From NCBI RefSeq assembly GCF_001592005.1, contig NZ_BCVZ01000011.1, positions 1 through 64,000 of the forward strand: a DNA stretch of 64,000 nt. The letters run 5' to 3'. Below, piece after piece: positions 51,796-61,018 of this stretch; the stretch's first letter is position 1, and every line of letters begins with the position of its first letter. The position numbers and the translations under genes were made by a program. Under the pieces are notes generated by a model that ran no database searches, was not told the DNA's origin, and saw nothing but the letters and a program-made list of their open reading frames with translations. The stretch is from Bacillus sonorensis NBRC 101234 = KCTC 13918. Lineage in GTDB: Bacteria; Bacillota; Bacilli; Bacillales; Bacillaceae.

Positions 51796-52260
51796 TTACT
51801 TGTCCAAAAATGAAGAAAGCATCCAAATTTGCTTATCAATTTCCTCTGTCAAGCCGATATAAAGGTCAGCAGTGGCATTGTCTGACTTTTCTTCGGCAAG
51901 CTCGATGGCATGTTCAATCTCCTGTCTGATTTGGCGGTAATCGCTGACAAGCGTGGAAACCATGTCAGACGCCGTTTTTTCAGATCCGGATTCTGAGATG
52001 GTGCCGTGGTCAAGATAGTCTTTCATAGATGCGAGAGGCTGTCCGCCGATGGCTAATAAACGTTCGGCGATGACGTCGGCTGTTTCGGCGGCATGGTTGT
52101 AAAGCTCTTCAAATTTTTCATGCAGCGTAAAGAACTGAGGTCCTTTGACATACCAGTGAAAGCGATGAAGCTTCGTATAGAGGATGAACCAGTTTGACAA
52201 ATTCGTATTCATTGAGGTTTCAAGTACAGGGTTTTGCTGTTTTAATTGTTGAGAGATCAT
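51796..52260 (-). CDS. mrgA: Dps-family DNA-binding ferritin MrgA
   Basis: 154-residue mini-ferritin that oxidises and stores iron and coats DNA under peroxide stress. The ferroxidase motif is [44 protein letters not shown]. The ending [14 protein letters not shown] is typical. It is very close to B. subtilis MrgA (153 aa). GAGGAGG sits 9 nt before the ATG. Two PerR-like boxes lie upstream. Confidence 0.94.
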   Translation of the reverse strand: MISQQLKQQNPVLETSMNTNLSNWFILYTKLHRFHWYVKGPQFFTLHEKFEELYNHAAETADVIAERLLAIGGQPLASMKDYLDHGTISESGSEKTASDMVSTLVSDYRQIRQEIEHAIELAEEKSDNATADLYIGLTEEIDKQIWMLSSFLDK

Positions 52261-52297
52261 GTAGATTTCCTCCTCGTGTTTTTCATTTGATACTTAT

Positions 52298-52325
52298 ATT
52301 ATAACAAATATAAAATTAAAATCAA
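52298..52325 (-). promoter_or_regulatory. mrgA promoter
   Basis: On the minus strand TTGATT (52325-52320), 16 bp, TATAAT (52303-52298). Confidence 0.75.
52299..52313. promoter_or_regulatory. PerR-like box overlapping the mrgA -10
   Basis: TTATAACAAATATAA matches the PerR consensus TTATAATNATTATAA at 12 of 14 defined positions and covers the -10 hexamer. Confidence 0.6.
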
Positions 52326-52332
52326 TACTAAA

Positions 52333-52347
52333 TTATAATTATTTTAA
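52333..52347. promoter_or_regulatory. second PerR-like box, upstream of the mrgA -35
   Basis: TTATAATTATTTTAA matches the PerR consensus at 13 of 14 defined positions. It overlaps the stop codon region of yusZ. Confidence 0.65.
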
Positions 52348-53196
52348 ATAAGGTGATTTCAAAAGTTTTCTGAGGACGGCTCTCTCCCACAATCGCCAAG
52401 GAAGCCACGAATGGCAGAAGATCAAGAGGCGAACTCCTTTCCCGACCGGATAGCGGAGCTTGTTGAGCCGTTTTTTCGCCGCCATCCTGCCGATTAATTC
52501 GGCGACATCTTCCGGGTTTCCATATTGGCTCTGGCTGTTATTGATGTAGGCTGATATCCGTTCAAAATATCGGGCATATTTCGAATCCGGTTTTGGTAAT
52601 GTGACACGTTCTGCAAAAGATGTGTCCCAGATTTTTGTCCGGTATGACCCGGGTTCGACCACTGCAACGTCAATGCCGAAAGGTCTCAGTTCAAGGCGGA
52701 GGCTTTCTGAAAAGCCTTCGACCGCATATTTGGAAGAAGCGTAGGGGGAAAAAGCGGGAAAAGCGATCTGTCCGCTTATGCTGCTGATATTGATGATTTT
52801 GGCGCCGCCGTCTTTCTTCATATAGGGAAGGACGGCTTTGGTCACGGCAATAAGGCCGAACACATTTGTTTCAAATTGTTTTCTGTAATCGTCCAATGAC
52901 AGCTCTTCTGCAAATCCTCCGTAAGCAGCTCCCGCATTATTGACGAGAAGGTCGACCGTTCCGTAATGCTTCAGTTTTTCGGAGAATAATCTGATGGATT
53001 GCTCATTGGTGACATCCAGCTCTGTCACCTCGATTGCTGACCCGGCATTGTGTTCGGCGATCTGTTTTTGCAGTGCTTCCGCTTTTGCCGGTTGTCTCAC
53101 TGCCGCAATCACAAAATAGGTGTTTGCGAGTTTTAAAGCGGTCAGCAGACCAAATCCGCTGCTGGCCCCTGTTACGATGGCGATTTTATTTTTCAA
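52339..53196 (-). CDS. yusZ: short-chain dehydrogenase YusZ
   Basis: 285-residue SDR with TGASSGFG (9-16), NNAGAAYGG (87-95) and catalytic S139, Y152 and K156 (YASSK). The C-terminus is longer than in classical SDRs and rich in Trp, Arg and Leu (HSWLPWRLWERAVLRKLL), possibly membrane-associating. Upstream of mrgA in the same direction as in B. subtilis. Substrate unknown. Confidence 0.85.
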   Translation of the reverse strand: MKNKIAIVTGASSGFGLLTALKLANTYFVIAAVRQPAKAEALQKQIAEHNAGSAIEVTELDVTNEQSIRLFSEKLKHYGTVDLLVNNAGAAYGGFAEELSLDDYRKQFETNVFGLIAVTKAVLPYMKKDGGAKIINISSISGQIAFPAFSPYASSKYAVEGFSESLRLELRPFGIDVAVVEPGSYRTKIWDTSFAERVTLPKPDSKYARYFERISAYINNSQSQYGNPEDVAELIGRMAAKKRLNKLRYPVGKGVRLLIFCHSWLPWRLWERAVLRKLLKSPYLK

Positions 53197-53329
53197 AGCG
53201 GTTCCTCCGTTCGAATGCTTATTGACGAATAACCCTTGTCAGAGGGAAGAAATCATTGCTAAAATTTAAAAAGTGCTAAAAGACATAATGTTGAAAGCCG
53301 TTAATTTGCGCTGAAAGCAAGGTGAGACG

Positions 53330-54487
53330 ATGGATAGCAAAGTATCCTTCTTGATGTTTATTGTACTATGTATGACGCTGTTTTTTCATGGTTCGGCCAA
53401 AGCCGGGGAAAAACACAAGCCTGACATTAAAAGCGCTTCCGCCATTTTGATCGATGCGAATTCCGGTCAGGCCATTTATGAAAAACACAGCCGCAAAAAA
53501 ATGTATCCTGCAAGCATAACGAAAATCGCGACGGCGATATATGCGATTGAAAAAGGACATTTGAAAGATGATGTAAAAGTCAGCAAAAAAGCAGCTGAAA
53601 CGGAAGGGACAAGCGTTTATTTGGAGAAAGGCGAAACCGTTCCGCTAAAACGGCTCCTCCAGGGGCTGCTGATGAACTCCGGGAATGACGCCGGAACAGC
53701 GATCGCTGAGCATTTGAGCGGGAGCGTTGAACAATTTGCAGACGACTTGAATGCGTTTGTCGCCAAGCGGGCCGGTGCGACAGACACCCATTTCACGAAT
53801 CCCCACGGGTTATTTGACAAAAACCATTATACGACAGCCGCCGACATGGCGAAAATCACGGCATATGCCGTGAAGAATAAGACGTTTCGGTCGCTTTTTT
53901 CAGAAAAAAAAGCCGCCTGGCACGGGCAGACATGGGATACGACGCTGAAAAACCATCACCGGATGCTGACGGGGGAGATTTCTTATAAAGGGATTACAGG
54001 CGGTAAAACAGGCTTTGTCAATGAATCGAAGCATACGCTTGTGACAACGGCAACACGCGGTCAGCTTGATTTGATCGCCGTGGTGATGAAGGCCGATGAT
54101 CAAAACATGATGTATAGGGATACAAAAAAGCTTCTGGATGAAGGGTTCAATGGTTTTGAAACGGTTGCATACGAAAAAGGCAGACCATTTACAGATCATG
54201 ATGGTGTCCAGCATAAGCTGAAGGAGACTTTATTTGTCACGAAAAAGAAAGGTGAAATTCTGACAGAGGATCTTGGAAGCGACGGGGCGTTGACGATTGA
54301 AGGAGAGGACGGACGGCTGATTCGTTCCCTGCAAATCGCTGACAAGCCCGGAACTGATGAACAGTCTGCCGGGTTTGGGGCCGCACAGGGGGAGCAGCAC
54401 CATAAAAGCGGTCTTTATTTCTTTTTACTGGGCTTGATTGGATTATTGACGGCCAGCTATGCGGTGAAACGGCTGAGGCAGCTGTAG
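53330..54487 (+). CDS. D-alanyl-D-alanine carboxypeptidase (S11, DacF-like)
   Basis: 385-residue low-molecular-weight penicillin-binding protein that trims peptidoglycan stem peptides. A signal peptide covers 1-25. The three active-site motifs are S62-I-T-K65, S117-G-N119 and K226-T-G228. A C-terminal hydrophobic helix (LYFFLLGLIGLLTASYAV) anchors it, instead of the usual amphipathic anchor. AAGGTGAG precedes the ATG. Which Dac paralogue it is cannot be fixed by sight. Confidence 0.87.
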   Translation: MDSKVSFLMFIVLCMTLFFHGSAKAGEKHKPDIKSASAILIDANSGQAIYEKHSRKKMYPASITKIATAIYAIEKGHLKDDVKVSKKAAETEGTSVYLEKGETVPLKRLLQGLLMNSGNDAGTAIAEHLSGSVEQFADDLNAFVAKRAGATDTHFTNPHGLFDKNHYTTAADMAKITAYAVKNKTFRSLFSEKKAAWHGQTWDTTLKNHHRMLTGEISYKGITGGKTGFVNESKHTLVTTATRGQLDLIAVVMKADDQNMMYRDTKKLLDEGFNGFETVAYEKGRPFTDHDGVQHKLKETLFVTKKKGEILTEDLGSDGALTIEGEDGRLIRSLQIADKPGTDEQSAGFGAAQGEQHHKSGLYFFLLGLIGLLTASYAVKRLRQL

Positions 54488-54503
54488 AAATGATGCCAAA
54501 GAA

Positions 54504-54534
54504 AAGGCGGCTGAACATGAAGCCGTCTTTTTTT
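54504..54534 (+). terminator. terminator of the carboxypeptidase gene
   Basis: AAGGCGGCT pairs with AGCCGTCTT (one G-U), followed by seven T. Confidence 0.88.
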
Positions 54535-54592
54535 AACCTCAAAAGGCAAAATTATCTTATAATGGAATCATGACGAAAAAGGGGGACTGTCC

Positions 54593-56371
54593 ATGAGTTT
54601 ACAGCATCTGAAGGATACATGGGATCTCGACGTGTTTTTTAAAGGAGGAAGCGATTCCTCAGATTTTCGGGATTATGCAGAGGAAATTAAAACCTTGCTT
54701 TCTTCTTTTCAGGAGAAGGCAGATGCCCTTGATGGAGGAAAACCGGACATCGGCAAATTAAAAGACGCGATCGGGCTTTTTGAGAAAATCGATGTGAAAA
54801 TCAGGCAGTCTCAGGCTTATGTCAGCTGTTTGCAAGCACAGGACATGGCAGACTTAAAAGCGAACGTCCTCAATTTTGAAGTGACCCGGCTGACGGCTGG
54901 ATTTCAAAAGGTGCTGGTCATGTTTGACAACAAGCTTGCTGATATGGATGACGCCGACTGGAAAACGGTTCTCAAGGAATGTTCAGACATTGCCTATATT
55001 TTAAACGAGAGAAGAACAAGGGTAAAAGAAAAGCTCGGAATCAATCAGGAAACTCTGATTGAAGAACTTGCCGTGGATGGGTATCATGCATGGGGAGATT
55101 TATATGACAGCATCATCGGCCAAATCCAAATTCCTTATGAAGAAGACGGCAAAACGGAAATCCTCTCGGTCGGCCAGGCGAACAATCTGACATCCAAACC
55201 TGATCGAAACATCCGCCGAGCCGTCTCAAAAAATCTGGACCATGCATGGGAGCAGCATGCAGATCTGTTCAGCAGCACGCTCAATCATCTGGCGGGCTTC
55301 AGATTAAGCGTGTATCAAGCAAGGGGCTGGGATGATGTGCTGAAAGAGCCGCTAGCCGTCAACCGGATGAAGCGGGAAACCCTTGATGCGATGTGGCAGG
55401 TCATTATTGACCATAAAAAACCGTTTGCAGACTATCTTTCGCGAAAGGCATCCCTTCTCGGCTTGGAGCGTTTGGATTGGTATGATGTCGATGCGCCGAT
55501 CGGTTCGTCTGCAAAGGAATACTCATATGACGAGGCGGCATCTTTTATCACCAGTCAGTTCGAAACGTTTGGCAAAAAGCTTTCTTCCTTTTCTGAAAAA
55601 GCGTTCAAAGACAGGTGGATTGAGGCCGAGAACAGGAGCGGCAAAAGGCCCGGCGGATTTTGCGCCAACTTTCCGGACAGCGGCCAGTCGAGAATATTCA
55701 TGACCTATTCCGGAAGCGCCTCAAACGTTTCAACCCTCGCTCACGAGCTTGGCCATGCTTTTCATCAGGACGTCATCATGGGCGTCAGGCCGCTGAACAG
55801 GGGGTATGCGATGAATGTCGCCGAAACCGCCTCGACATTTGCGGAAATGATCGCTGCAGATGCCGCGTTAAAACAGGCTGGTTCTGAGGAAGAAAAGCTT
55901 GTTCTTCTTGAAGATAAAGTTCAGCGGAGCGTCGCCTTTTTCATGAATATACACGCAAGATTTTTATTTGAAACCCGCTTTTATGAGGAGCGCAAAAACG
56001 GCGTTGTTTCCGTAACCAGGCTGAACGAGCTCATGGAAGAGGCTCAAAGAGAGGCGTTTTGCGGGGCGCTCGGCGAGTATCATCCGTATTTCTGGGCTTC
56101 AAAACTGCATTTTTATATTACGTCGATCCCGTTTTATAATTTTCCGTATACGTTCGGCTATCTGTTTTCACTCGGCATTTACGCCAGAGCTCTGAAGGAG
56201 GGGCGGGACTTTGAAGAAAAGTATATCGCCCTGTTAAAAGATACGGCTTGCATGTCTGTTGAAGATCTGGCGATGAAGCATCTCGGCGCCGATTTGACGA
56301 AACGGGATTTCTGGGAGGAAGCCATACAGCCCGCCCTCCGGGATGTGGAAGCGTTTTTGAAGATGACTTGA
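54593..56371 (+). CDS. yusX: M3-family oligoendopeptidase F-like metalloprotease YusX
   Basis: 592-residue cytoplasmic zinc peptidase degrading short peptides. The zinc motif is H384-E-x-x-H388 in STLAHELGHAFHQD, with the downstream glutamate in NVAETASTFAEM. YHPYFWASKLHFYITSIPFYNFPYTFGYLFS is typical of the PepF group. Length is close to B. subtilis YusX, and the next gene is yusW as there. GGGGGA precedes the ATG at 54593. Confidence 0.88.
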   Translation: MSLQHLKDTWDLDVFFKGGSDSSDFRDYAEEIKTLLSSFQEKADALDGGKPDIGKLKDAIGLFEKIDVKIRQSQAYVSCLQAQDMADLKANVLNFEVTRLTAGFQKVLVMFDNKLADMDDADWKTVLKECSDIAYILNERRTRVKEKLGINQETLIEELAVDGYHAWGDLYDSIIGQIQIPYEEDGKTEILSVGQANNLTSKPDRNIRRAVSKNLDHAWEQHADLFSSTLNHLAGFRLSVYQARGWDDVLKEPLAVNRMKRETLDAMWQVIIDHKKPFADYLSRKASLLGLERLDWYDVDAPIGSSAKEYSYDEAASFITSQFETFGKKLSSFSEKAFKDRWIEAENRSGKRPGGFCANFPDSGQSRIFMTYSGSASNVSTLAHELGHAFHQDVIMGVRPLNRGYAMNVAETASTFAEMIAADAALKQAGSEEEKLVLLEDKVQRSVAFFMNIHARFLFETRFYEERKNGVVSVTRLNELMEEAQREAFCGALGEYHPYFWASKLHFYITSIPFYNFPYTFGYLFSLGIYARALKEGRDFEEKYIALLKDTACMSVEDLAMKHLGADLTKRDFWEEAIQPALRDVEAFLKMT

Positions 56372-56456
56372 ATCCCCAGCCGTTCTCTTTATTTGAATGA
56401 GCTGCAGCAAACGTGGACATAGCTAAGAATAATGTGCATATAGGAGATGAAACTGT

Positions 56457-56906
56457 ATGAACTTATTTCGGATGGCCTGCATTGCTGTGCTCGTCATATG
56501 GATGAACGGCTGTCAGGCGGCGCCTGGGGAGCATGTCAAAGGCCAAAAGGCCGCTGCGGAGGACGCGCCCGTCTCAGATGTAAAAAGCGTCCCGTATGAT
56601 TTGTTTGCCCTGAAAGTAAATTACGGGGACGGAAAGCATAATACGTTTGAAGCGGAGTATCATAAACAGGAGCGCGAAGAAGCCGAAATCAAAGACAAAT
56701 TAAATGATGCGGATCGTGAAGGGGAGGAAGCTTTAAATGAAATGAAAATGGTGCTGAGCGAACTCTCCGTCACCAAATCTGACAAAGAATCGGCGGTCAT
56801 TCGCAACGTGCTGGAGGCTTTTAACCTTGATGACGGATATGACCGGTTTCAGCTGAAGGTCAAATGGGCTGATGGAACATCAAAAATATATACCGGAACA
56901 TCATAA
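56457..56906 (+). CDS. yusW: YusW-family lipoprotein
   Basis: 149-residue putative lipoprotein. A short hydrophobic N-terminus ends at WMNGC (C19), an atypical lipobox. The mature protein holds two similar segments, FALKVNYGDGKHNTFEAEY and FQLKVKWADGTSKIYTGTS, flanking a charged helix. That internal repeat is the YusW-like domain. Function unknown. It lies between yusX and the iron cluster. Confidence 0.82.
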   Translation: MNLFRMACIAVLVIWMNGCQAAPGEHVKGQKAAAEDAPVSDVKSVPYDLFALKVNYGDGKHNTFEAEYHKQEREEAEIKDKLNDADREGEEALNEMKMVLSELSVTKSDKESAVIRNVLEAFNLDDGYDRFQLKVKWADGTSKIYTGTS

Positions 56907-56937
56907 AGGAGCATTTCCGTTTCGGAAATGCTCCTTT
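56905..56937. terminator. bidirectional terminator after yusW
   Basis: AAAGGAGCATTTCCG pairs perfectly with CGGAAATGCTCCTTT around TTT: a 15-bp stem. Confidence 0.93.
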
Positions 56938-57002
56938 CACTTTACAAAGCTTGGTGTATATACTCACGCATTTAAAACACATCGGGTTTGCCTGATGAAT
57001 TA

Positions 57003-57980
57003 CTACGATTTCAGAAAATATTTTTCAATGTCATCAAGGAACAGGTATGCCGCTTTAACACCGCCGGCCGTTGTCCAGATGGCATCATCGACTTCATGCG
57101 CATTTCCGGATTTTACGGCATTCAGCTTTTTCCAAAGCGGATCGCTTGTCCAGTCATTTTTCCATGTCAACGCATCCTTTTTGCTTTCGGCAGGTTGATA
57201 TGTGAAATAAAACAGAACATCCCCGTCCATTTCCGGAATCGATTCTTTGCTTTCCGTCATAAATACAAATTTGTCTTTTTGTTTTTCAAACAGCTTTTTC
57301 TGCTTTTCAGGGAAATCGAATCCGAGCTGTTTCAAAATAATACCCGGGAATGAATCTTCATAATAGATCCTTGACTGGCCGGCCATGAATCGGATGACTG
57401 AAACCCGTTTCTTTTTCTGATCGCCAAGCTTTTTGCTTAATTCGCTGACCCGGTTATCAAAATTCTTTAACACTTCTTTTCCTTTAGCCTCTTTGTTGAC
57501 CGCTTTTGCATAAAGCGAGAAGTTGTCTTTCCATTCGCCGCGGAGCGTTTCGGAGAAGACCGTTGGAGCGATTTGTTCAAGCTTGTCATAAATTTTTTCA
57601 TGCCTCATTTTGTTCCCGATGATCAGATCGGGCTTCAGTTCGGCAATTGCTTCAATATTCGGCTCGCCTTCAAGTCCGACTTCTTTTACGCCTTTCATCT
57701 CATCTTTGATGTGGCTGTACCACGGATCGCCCGTCCATGATTTGACTGCGCCCACCGGTTTAATCCCCAGCTCCAAAAGCGCTTCTGTCCCTTCATTTGT
57801 CAGCACGACCACCCTTTTGGGATCAGCTGGTACTTTATTCTCAGTGCCCATTGCATGCTTAACGGTTATCGTATTCTTGCTTTCTCCGCCGCTTGCGGAA
57901 TCATCTTTACCGCCGCTGCAGGCCGCAAGTGCGGAAACCGCTAACAATGCGATGAGTCCGATTAATGACCATCTTTTCAT
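57003..57980 (-). CDS. yfiY: ferric siderophore-binding lipoprotein (YfiY-like)
   Basis: 325-residue FecB-type lipoprotein with lipobox SALAAC (C21). Segments PKRVVVLTNEGTEALLELGIKPVGAVKSWTGDPWY, IIGNKMRHEKIYDKLEQIAPTVFSETLRGEWKDNFSLYAKA and TTAGGVKAA closely follow B. subtilis YfiY, which binds citrate-hydroxamate siderophores (schizokinen/arthrobactin). Divergent from its permeases across a Fur box. The symbol is by resemblance, since here the genes lie next to yusV rather than at the B. subtilis yfi locus. Confidence 0.85.
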   Translation of the reverse strand: MKRWSLIGLIALLAVSALAACSGGKDDSASGGESKNTITVKHAMGTENKVPADPKRVVVLTNEGTEALLELGIKPVGAVKSWTGDPWYSHIKDEMKGVKEVGLEGEPNIEAIAELKPDLIIGNKMRHEKIYDKLEQIAPTVFSETLRGEWKDNFSLYAKAVNKEAKGKEVLKNFDNRVSELSKKLGDQKKKRVSVIRFMAGQSRIYYEDSFPGIILKQLGFDFPEKQKKLFEKQKDKFVFMTESKESIPEMDGDVLFYFTYQPAESKKDALTWKNDWTSDPLWKKLNAVKSGNAHEVDDAIWTTAGGVKAAYLFLDDIEKYFLKS

Positions 57981-58016
57981 GTGTGTCCTCCTCAGAATGA
58001 AAGTCTTTCATCATGA

Positions 58017-58044
58017 TCTTAATTTTGACAAAGAATTTTGTCAA
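58017..58044 (-). promoter_or_regulatory. promoter of the binding-protein gene
   Basis: On the minus strand TTGACA (58044-58039), 17 bp, TAAGAT (58022-58017). Confidence 0.65.
58025..58044. promoter_or_regulatory. perfect palindrome in the divergent iron promoter
   Basis: TTGACAAA-GAAT-TTTGTCAA, a perfect 8-4-8 inverted repeat separate from the Fur box. It carries a TTGACA -35 hexamer on each strand. Confidence 0.6.
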
Positions 58045-58052
58045 TTGTTAAT

Positions 58053-58067
58053 TGAAAATGATTTTCA
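58053..58067. promoter_or_regulatory. Fur box
   Basis: TGAAAATGATTTTCA, palindromic apart from its central base. It matches the Fur 15-mer at all but two defined positions and overlaps the TTTTCA -35 of the rightward promoter. Confidence 0.85.
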
Positions 58068-58090
58068 AGATCAGTGTTATCTGATACAAT
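58062..58090 (+). promoter_or_regulatory. promoter of the permease operon
   Basis: TTTTCA (58062-58067), 17 bp, TACAAT (58085-58090), with the Fur box covering the -35. Confidence 0.6.
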
Positions 58091-58128
58091 AGCCAGTAGA
58101 TGTGCAGTTAAAGTAGGAGAAAATATGT

Positions 58129-59130
58129 ATGCTCTTCACAACGAATAAATATAGAACAATCGCACTACTGGCTTTCATTTTGATTTTAATAGCCGCCATT
58201 TGCGCCAGCGTCGTCTATGGCTACACAAATACGTCCTGGTCAATGGCCTACAAAGCGTTCACTGATTTTAACGGTTCAAACGAGCACCTCGTGCTGAGAA
58301 ACGTGCGTTTGCCGCGCGCTTTGATCGCCGCCGTTGTTGGCGCTTCACTCGGAGTCGCCGGCGCTTTAATGCAGGCGATGACGAAAAATCCTCTCGCCTC
58401 ACCCGGCATTTTCGGGGTGAATGCTGGGGCCGGTTTTTTCGTCGTCTGCGCTCTGTTTTTCTTTCATATCGGATCGCTTCAGGCGGTTGCGTGGATTTCG
58501 TTTGCCGGAGCGGCGTTTGCTGCTTCAGCCGTTTATTTTATCGGCTCACTTGGAAGGGAAGGCTTGACCCCTGTAAAGCTGACGCTTGCCGGAGCTGCGA
58601 TGTCGGCGTTGTTTTCATCTTTGACACAAGGGATGCTCTCAGTTAATGAAGCGGCTCTTGAGCAGGCGCTCTTTTGGCTGGCAGGCTCTGTACAGGGGCG
58701 CGACCTCAGTCTGCTGCTATCTGTCCTGCCTTATATTGTGCCGGCATTCATCATCAGCTTTCTGCTGGGCTCCAAAATCAATGTGCTGACAATGGGGGAG
58801 GAAGTGGCCAAAAGCCTTGGCCAGAAGACATGGCTTGTCAAAGCGCTGATGGCTCTCTCAATTATTTTGCTTGCCGGCGGTTCGGTAGCGGTTGCCGGGC
58901 CGATCGGCTTCATCGGCATCGTCATCCCGCATTTTGCGAAATTCATCGTCGGTCATGATCATCGCTGGGTTCTGCCATACTGCGCCGTACTCGGTGCGAT
59001 CCTGCTCGTGGCCGCCGATATCGGCGCAAGGTACCTGATTATGCCTGAAGAGGTTCCGGTCGGCGTCATGACAGCCATCATTGGAATACCCATTTTTGTA
59101 TACATTGCGAGAAGGGGGTTCCAACATTGA
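58129..59130 (+). CDS. yfiZ: siderophore ABC permease (YfiZ-like)
   Basis: 333-residue FecCD permease with about nine helices. NVRLPRALIAAVVGASLGVAG, MQAMTKNPLASPGIFGVNAG, GFIGIVIPHFAKFIVG and EVPVGVMTAIIGIPIF are the family motifs. AGGAG lies 9 nt before the ATG. The gene ends by overlapping the next permease by 4 nt. YfiZ identity is inferred from the adjacent YfiY-like binding protein. Confidence 0.85.
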   Translation: MLFTTNKYRTIALLAFILILIAAICASVVYGYTNTSWSMAYKAFTDFNGSNEHLVLRNVRLPRALIAAVVGASLGVAGALMQAMTKNPLASPGIFGVNAGAGFFVVCALFFFHIGSLQAVAWISFAGAAFAASAVYFIGSLGREGLTPVKLTLAGAAMSALFSSLTQGMLSVNEAALEQALFWLAGSVQGRDLSLLLSVLPYIVPAFIISFLLGSKINVLTMGEEVAKSLGQKTWLVKALMALSIILLAGGSVAVAGPIGFIGIVIPHFAKFIVGHDHRWVLPYCAVLGAILLVAADIGARYLIMPEEVPVGVMTAIIGIPIFVYIARRGFQH

Positions 59131-60182
59131 AGAATTATCGCACACTGCGGATCGGGAAAAGCGGCGTCTCATTTTTAATCGGCAAAAAAGCGCTGCTTTC
59201 CTTTATCATCTTATTGCTTGCCACGGCATTGGCCGTCGTGCTCAGCGCGGGGATCGGCGAACGGTTTATTTCCCCGGGGACCGTGTTGAGGACCTTTTTT
59301 GGAGCCGGAGATCCGGCGGATGAACTGATCATCATGTCATTTAGAATGCCGAGAATTTTGGTTGCGTTGTTTGCGGGAATCTGTCTGGCGGCGGCCGGAT
59401 CCATTCTTCAAGGGCTGATTCGCAACCCGCTGGCGTCTCCGGACGTAATCGGTGTTACAGGCGGGGCATCGGTTGCCGTCGTCTTGTTTTTAATGCTGTT
59501 CTCAAACAGCAGCAACGCGCTTACGGTCAGCCTCGGCTGGCTTCCTGTCGCCGCATTTATCGGTGCGGCATTGGCCGGGATGCTCGTATATGTTCTGTCT
59601 TATAAAAACGGCGCCTCTACATTTCGGCTCATTTTAATCGGCATCGGCTTTTCAATGCTGGCCCAGTCTTTAACGACTCTGTTTATGATTAAAGGGCCGA
59701 TATACAGAATGTCACAGGCGAATGTATGGATTACCGGATCAGTATATGGATCGAACTGGCAGGATGTGCATATTTTATTGCCGTCTGCGCTCATCCTTTT
59801 AGTGATATGCGCTGCAGCTGCCAGAAGCATCAACATTCAGACGCTCGGGGAAGAATTGGCGACAGGCGCAGGCAGCGCCGTTCAGCAGAATCGCTTTTTG
59901 CTTCTTTTGCTGAGCACCGGCTTTGCCGGAATCGCTGTCGCTTTTTCCGGAACCGTCGGCTTTGTCGGCCTGATGGCTCCACATATCGCAAGAAGGCTTG
60001 TCGGCTCTTCATTCGGAGCCCTCTTGCCGGTCGCTTCGCTGATTGGCGGACTGCTGGTTCTTACGGCCGATCTGATCGGGAGAACGCTGTTTTCTCCTGT
60101 TGAAGTGCCTGCGGGCGTGTTCACGGCCGCAATCGGAGCCCCTTATTTCATCTACTTGCTGTATAAAAGCAGAAACCAATAA
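59127..60182 (+). CDS. yfhA: siderophore ABC permease (YfhA-like)
   Basis: 351-residue second FecCD permease, heterodimer partner of the previous product. [57 protein letters not shown] and [16 protein letters not shown] are present. The TTG start has AAGGGGG 8 nt upstream and overlaps the preceding stop (TTGA). YfhA name by context. Confidence 0.85.
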   Translation: MKNYRTLRIGKSGVSFLIGKKALLSFIILLLATALAVVLSAGIGERFISPGTVLRTFFGAGDPADELIIMSFRMPRILVALFAGICLAAAGSILQGLIRNPLASPDVIGVTGGASVAVVLFLMLFSNSSNALTVSLGWLPVAAFIGAALAGMLVYVLSYKNGASTFRLILIGIGFSMLAQSLTTLFMIKGPIYRMSQANVWITGSVYGSNWQDVHILLPSALILLVICAAAARSINIQTLGEELATGAGSAVQQNRFLLLLLSTGFAGIAVAFSGTVGFVGLMAPHIARRLVGSSFGALLPVASLIGGLLVLTADLIGRTLFSPVEVPAGVFTAAIGAPYFIYLLYKSRNQ

Positions 60183-60199
60183 AAGGAGAGATTTCATTT

Positions 60200-61018
60200 A
60201 TGAGTGCCATTTCAACAGAAACGTTAAGCTTAGGCTATGGAGAAACAATCATTATTGATGAATTAAACTTAACGATACCAAAAGGTGAAATCACTGTATT
60301 TATCGGCAGCAACGGCTGCGGTAAATCGACTCTCCTTCGGTCTCTTGCGCGTTTGATGAAGCCAAAAGGCGGGTCTGTGCTGCTTGAGGGCAAATCGATC
60401 GCCAAGCTTCCGACAAAAGAGGTGGCAAAAGAGCTCGCCATTCTTCCTCAAGGACCTGCGGCACCGGAAGGCTTGACGGTTCTCCAGCTTGTCAAGCAGG
60501 GAAGATATCCTTATCAAAATTGGCTCAAACAATGGTCTGCGGAAGATGAAGAAGCCGTCAATAAAGCATTAAAAGCGACCAGAATGGAAGAGCTTGCCGA
60601 GCGTACGGTCGATTCATTATCAGGCGGCCAGCGTCAGCGCGCCTGGATCGCCATGACGCTCGCCCAGGAAACGGATATCATTTTATTGGATGAACCGACG
60701 ACATATTTAGATATGACCCATCAAATCGAAATTCTCGATCTTCTGTTTGAATTAAATGAACATGAAAAGCGCACAATTGTGATGGTGCTTCATGATTTGA
60801 ATCTCGCCTGCCGCTATGCGCATCATTTAGTGGCGATCAAGGATAAGCAGATTTATGCGGAAGGCAGACCTGAATCGATTATTAACTGTCAGCTTGTCCA
60901 GGATGTGTTTGAAATGGATTGTGAAGTAACGAGAGATCCGCTTTTCGGCACACCGCACTGTATTCCGTACGGCAGGGGAAGATGCATTGTACAGCAGGTA
61001 GCTGAATCCCATGCTTAA
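60200..61018 (+). CDS. yusV: siderophore transporter ATPase YusV
   Basis: 272-residue ABC ATPase with Walker A GSNGCGKS (36-43), Q-loop [33 protein letters not shown] and LHDLNL. It is close to B. subtilis YusV, which there is an orphan ATPase shared by the bacillibactin and YfiYZ-YfhA systems. Here it sits directly behind two cognate permeases, 17 bp away, with AAAGGAGAG as ribosome site. Its 3' end overlaps the reductase gene by 8 bp. Confidence 0.92.
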   Translation: MSAISTETLSLGYGETIIIDELNLTIPKGEITVFIGSNGCGKSTLLRSLARLMKPKGGSVLLEGKSIAKLPTKEVAKELAILPQGPAAPEGLTVLQLVKQGRYPYQNWLKQWSAEDEEAVNKALKATRMEELAERTVDSLSGGQRQRAWIAMTLAQETDIILLDEPTTYLDMTHQIEILDLLFELNEHEKRTIVMVLHDLNLACRYAHHLVAIKDKQIYAEGRPESIINCQLVQDVFEMDCEVTRDPLFGTPHCIPYGRGRCIVQQVAESHA

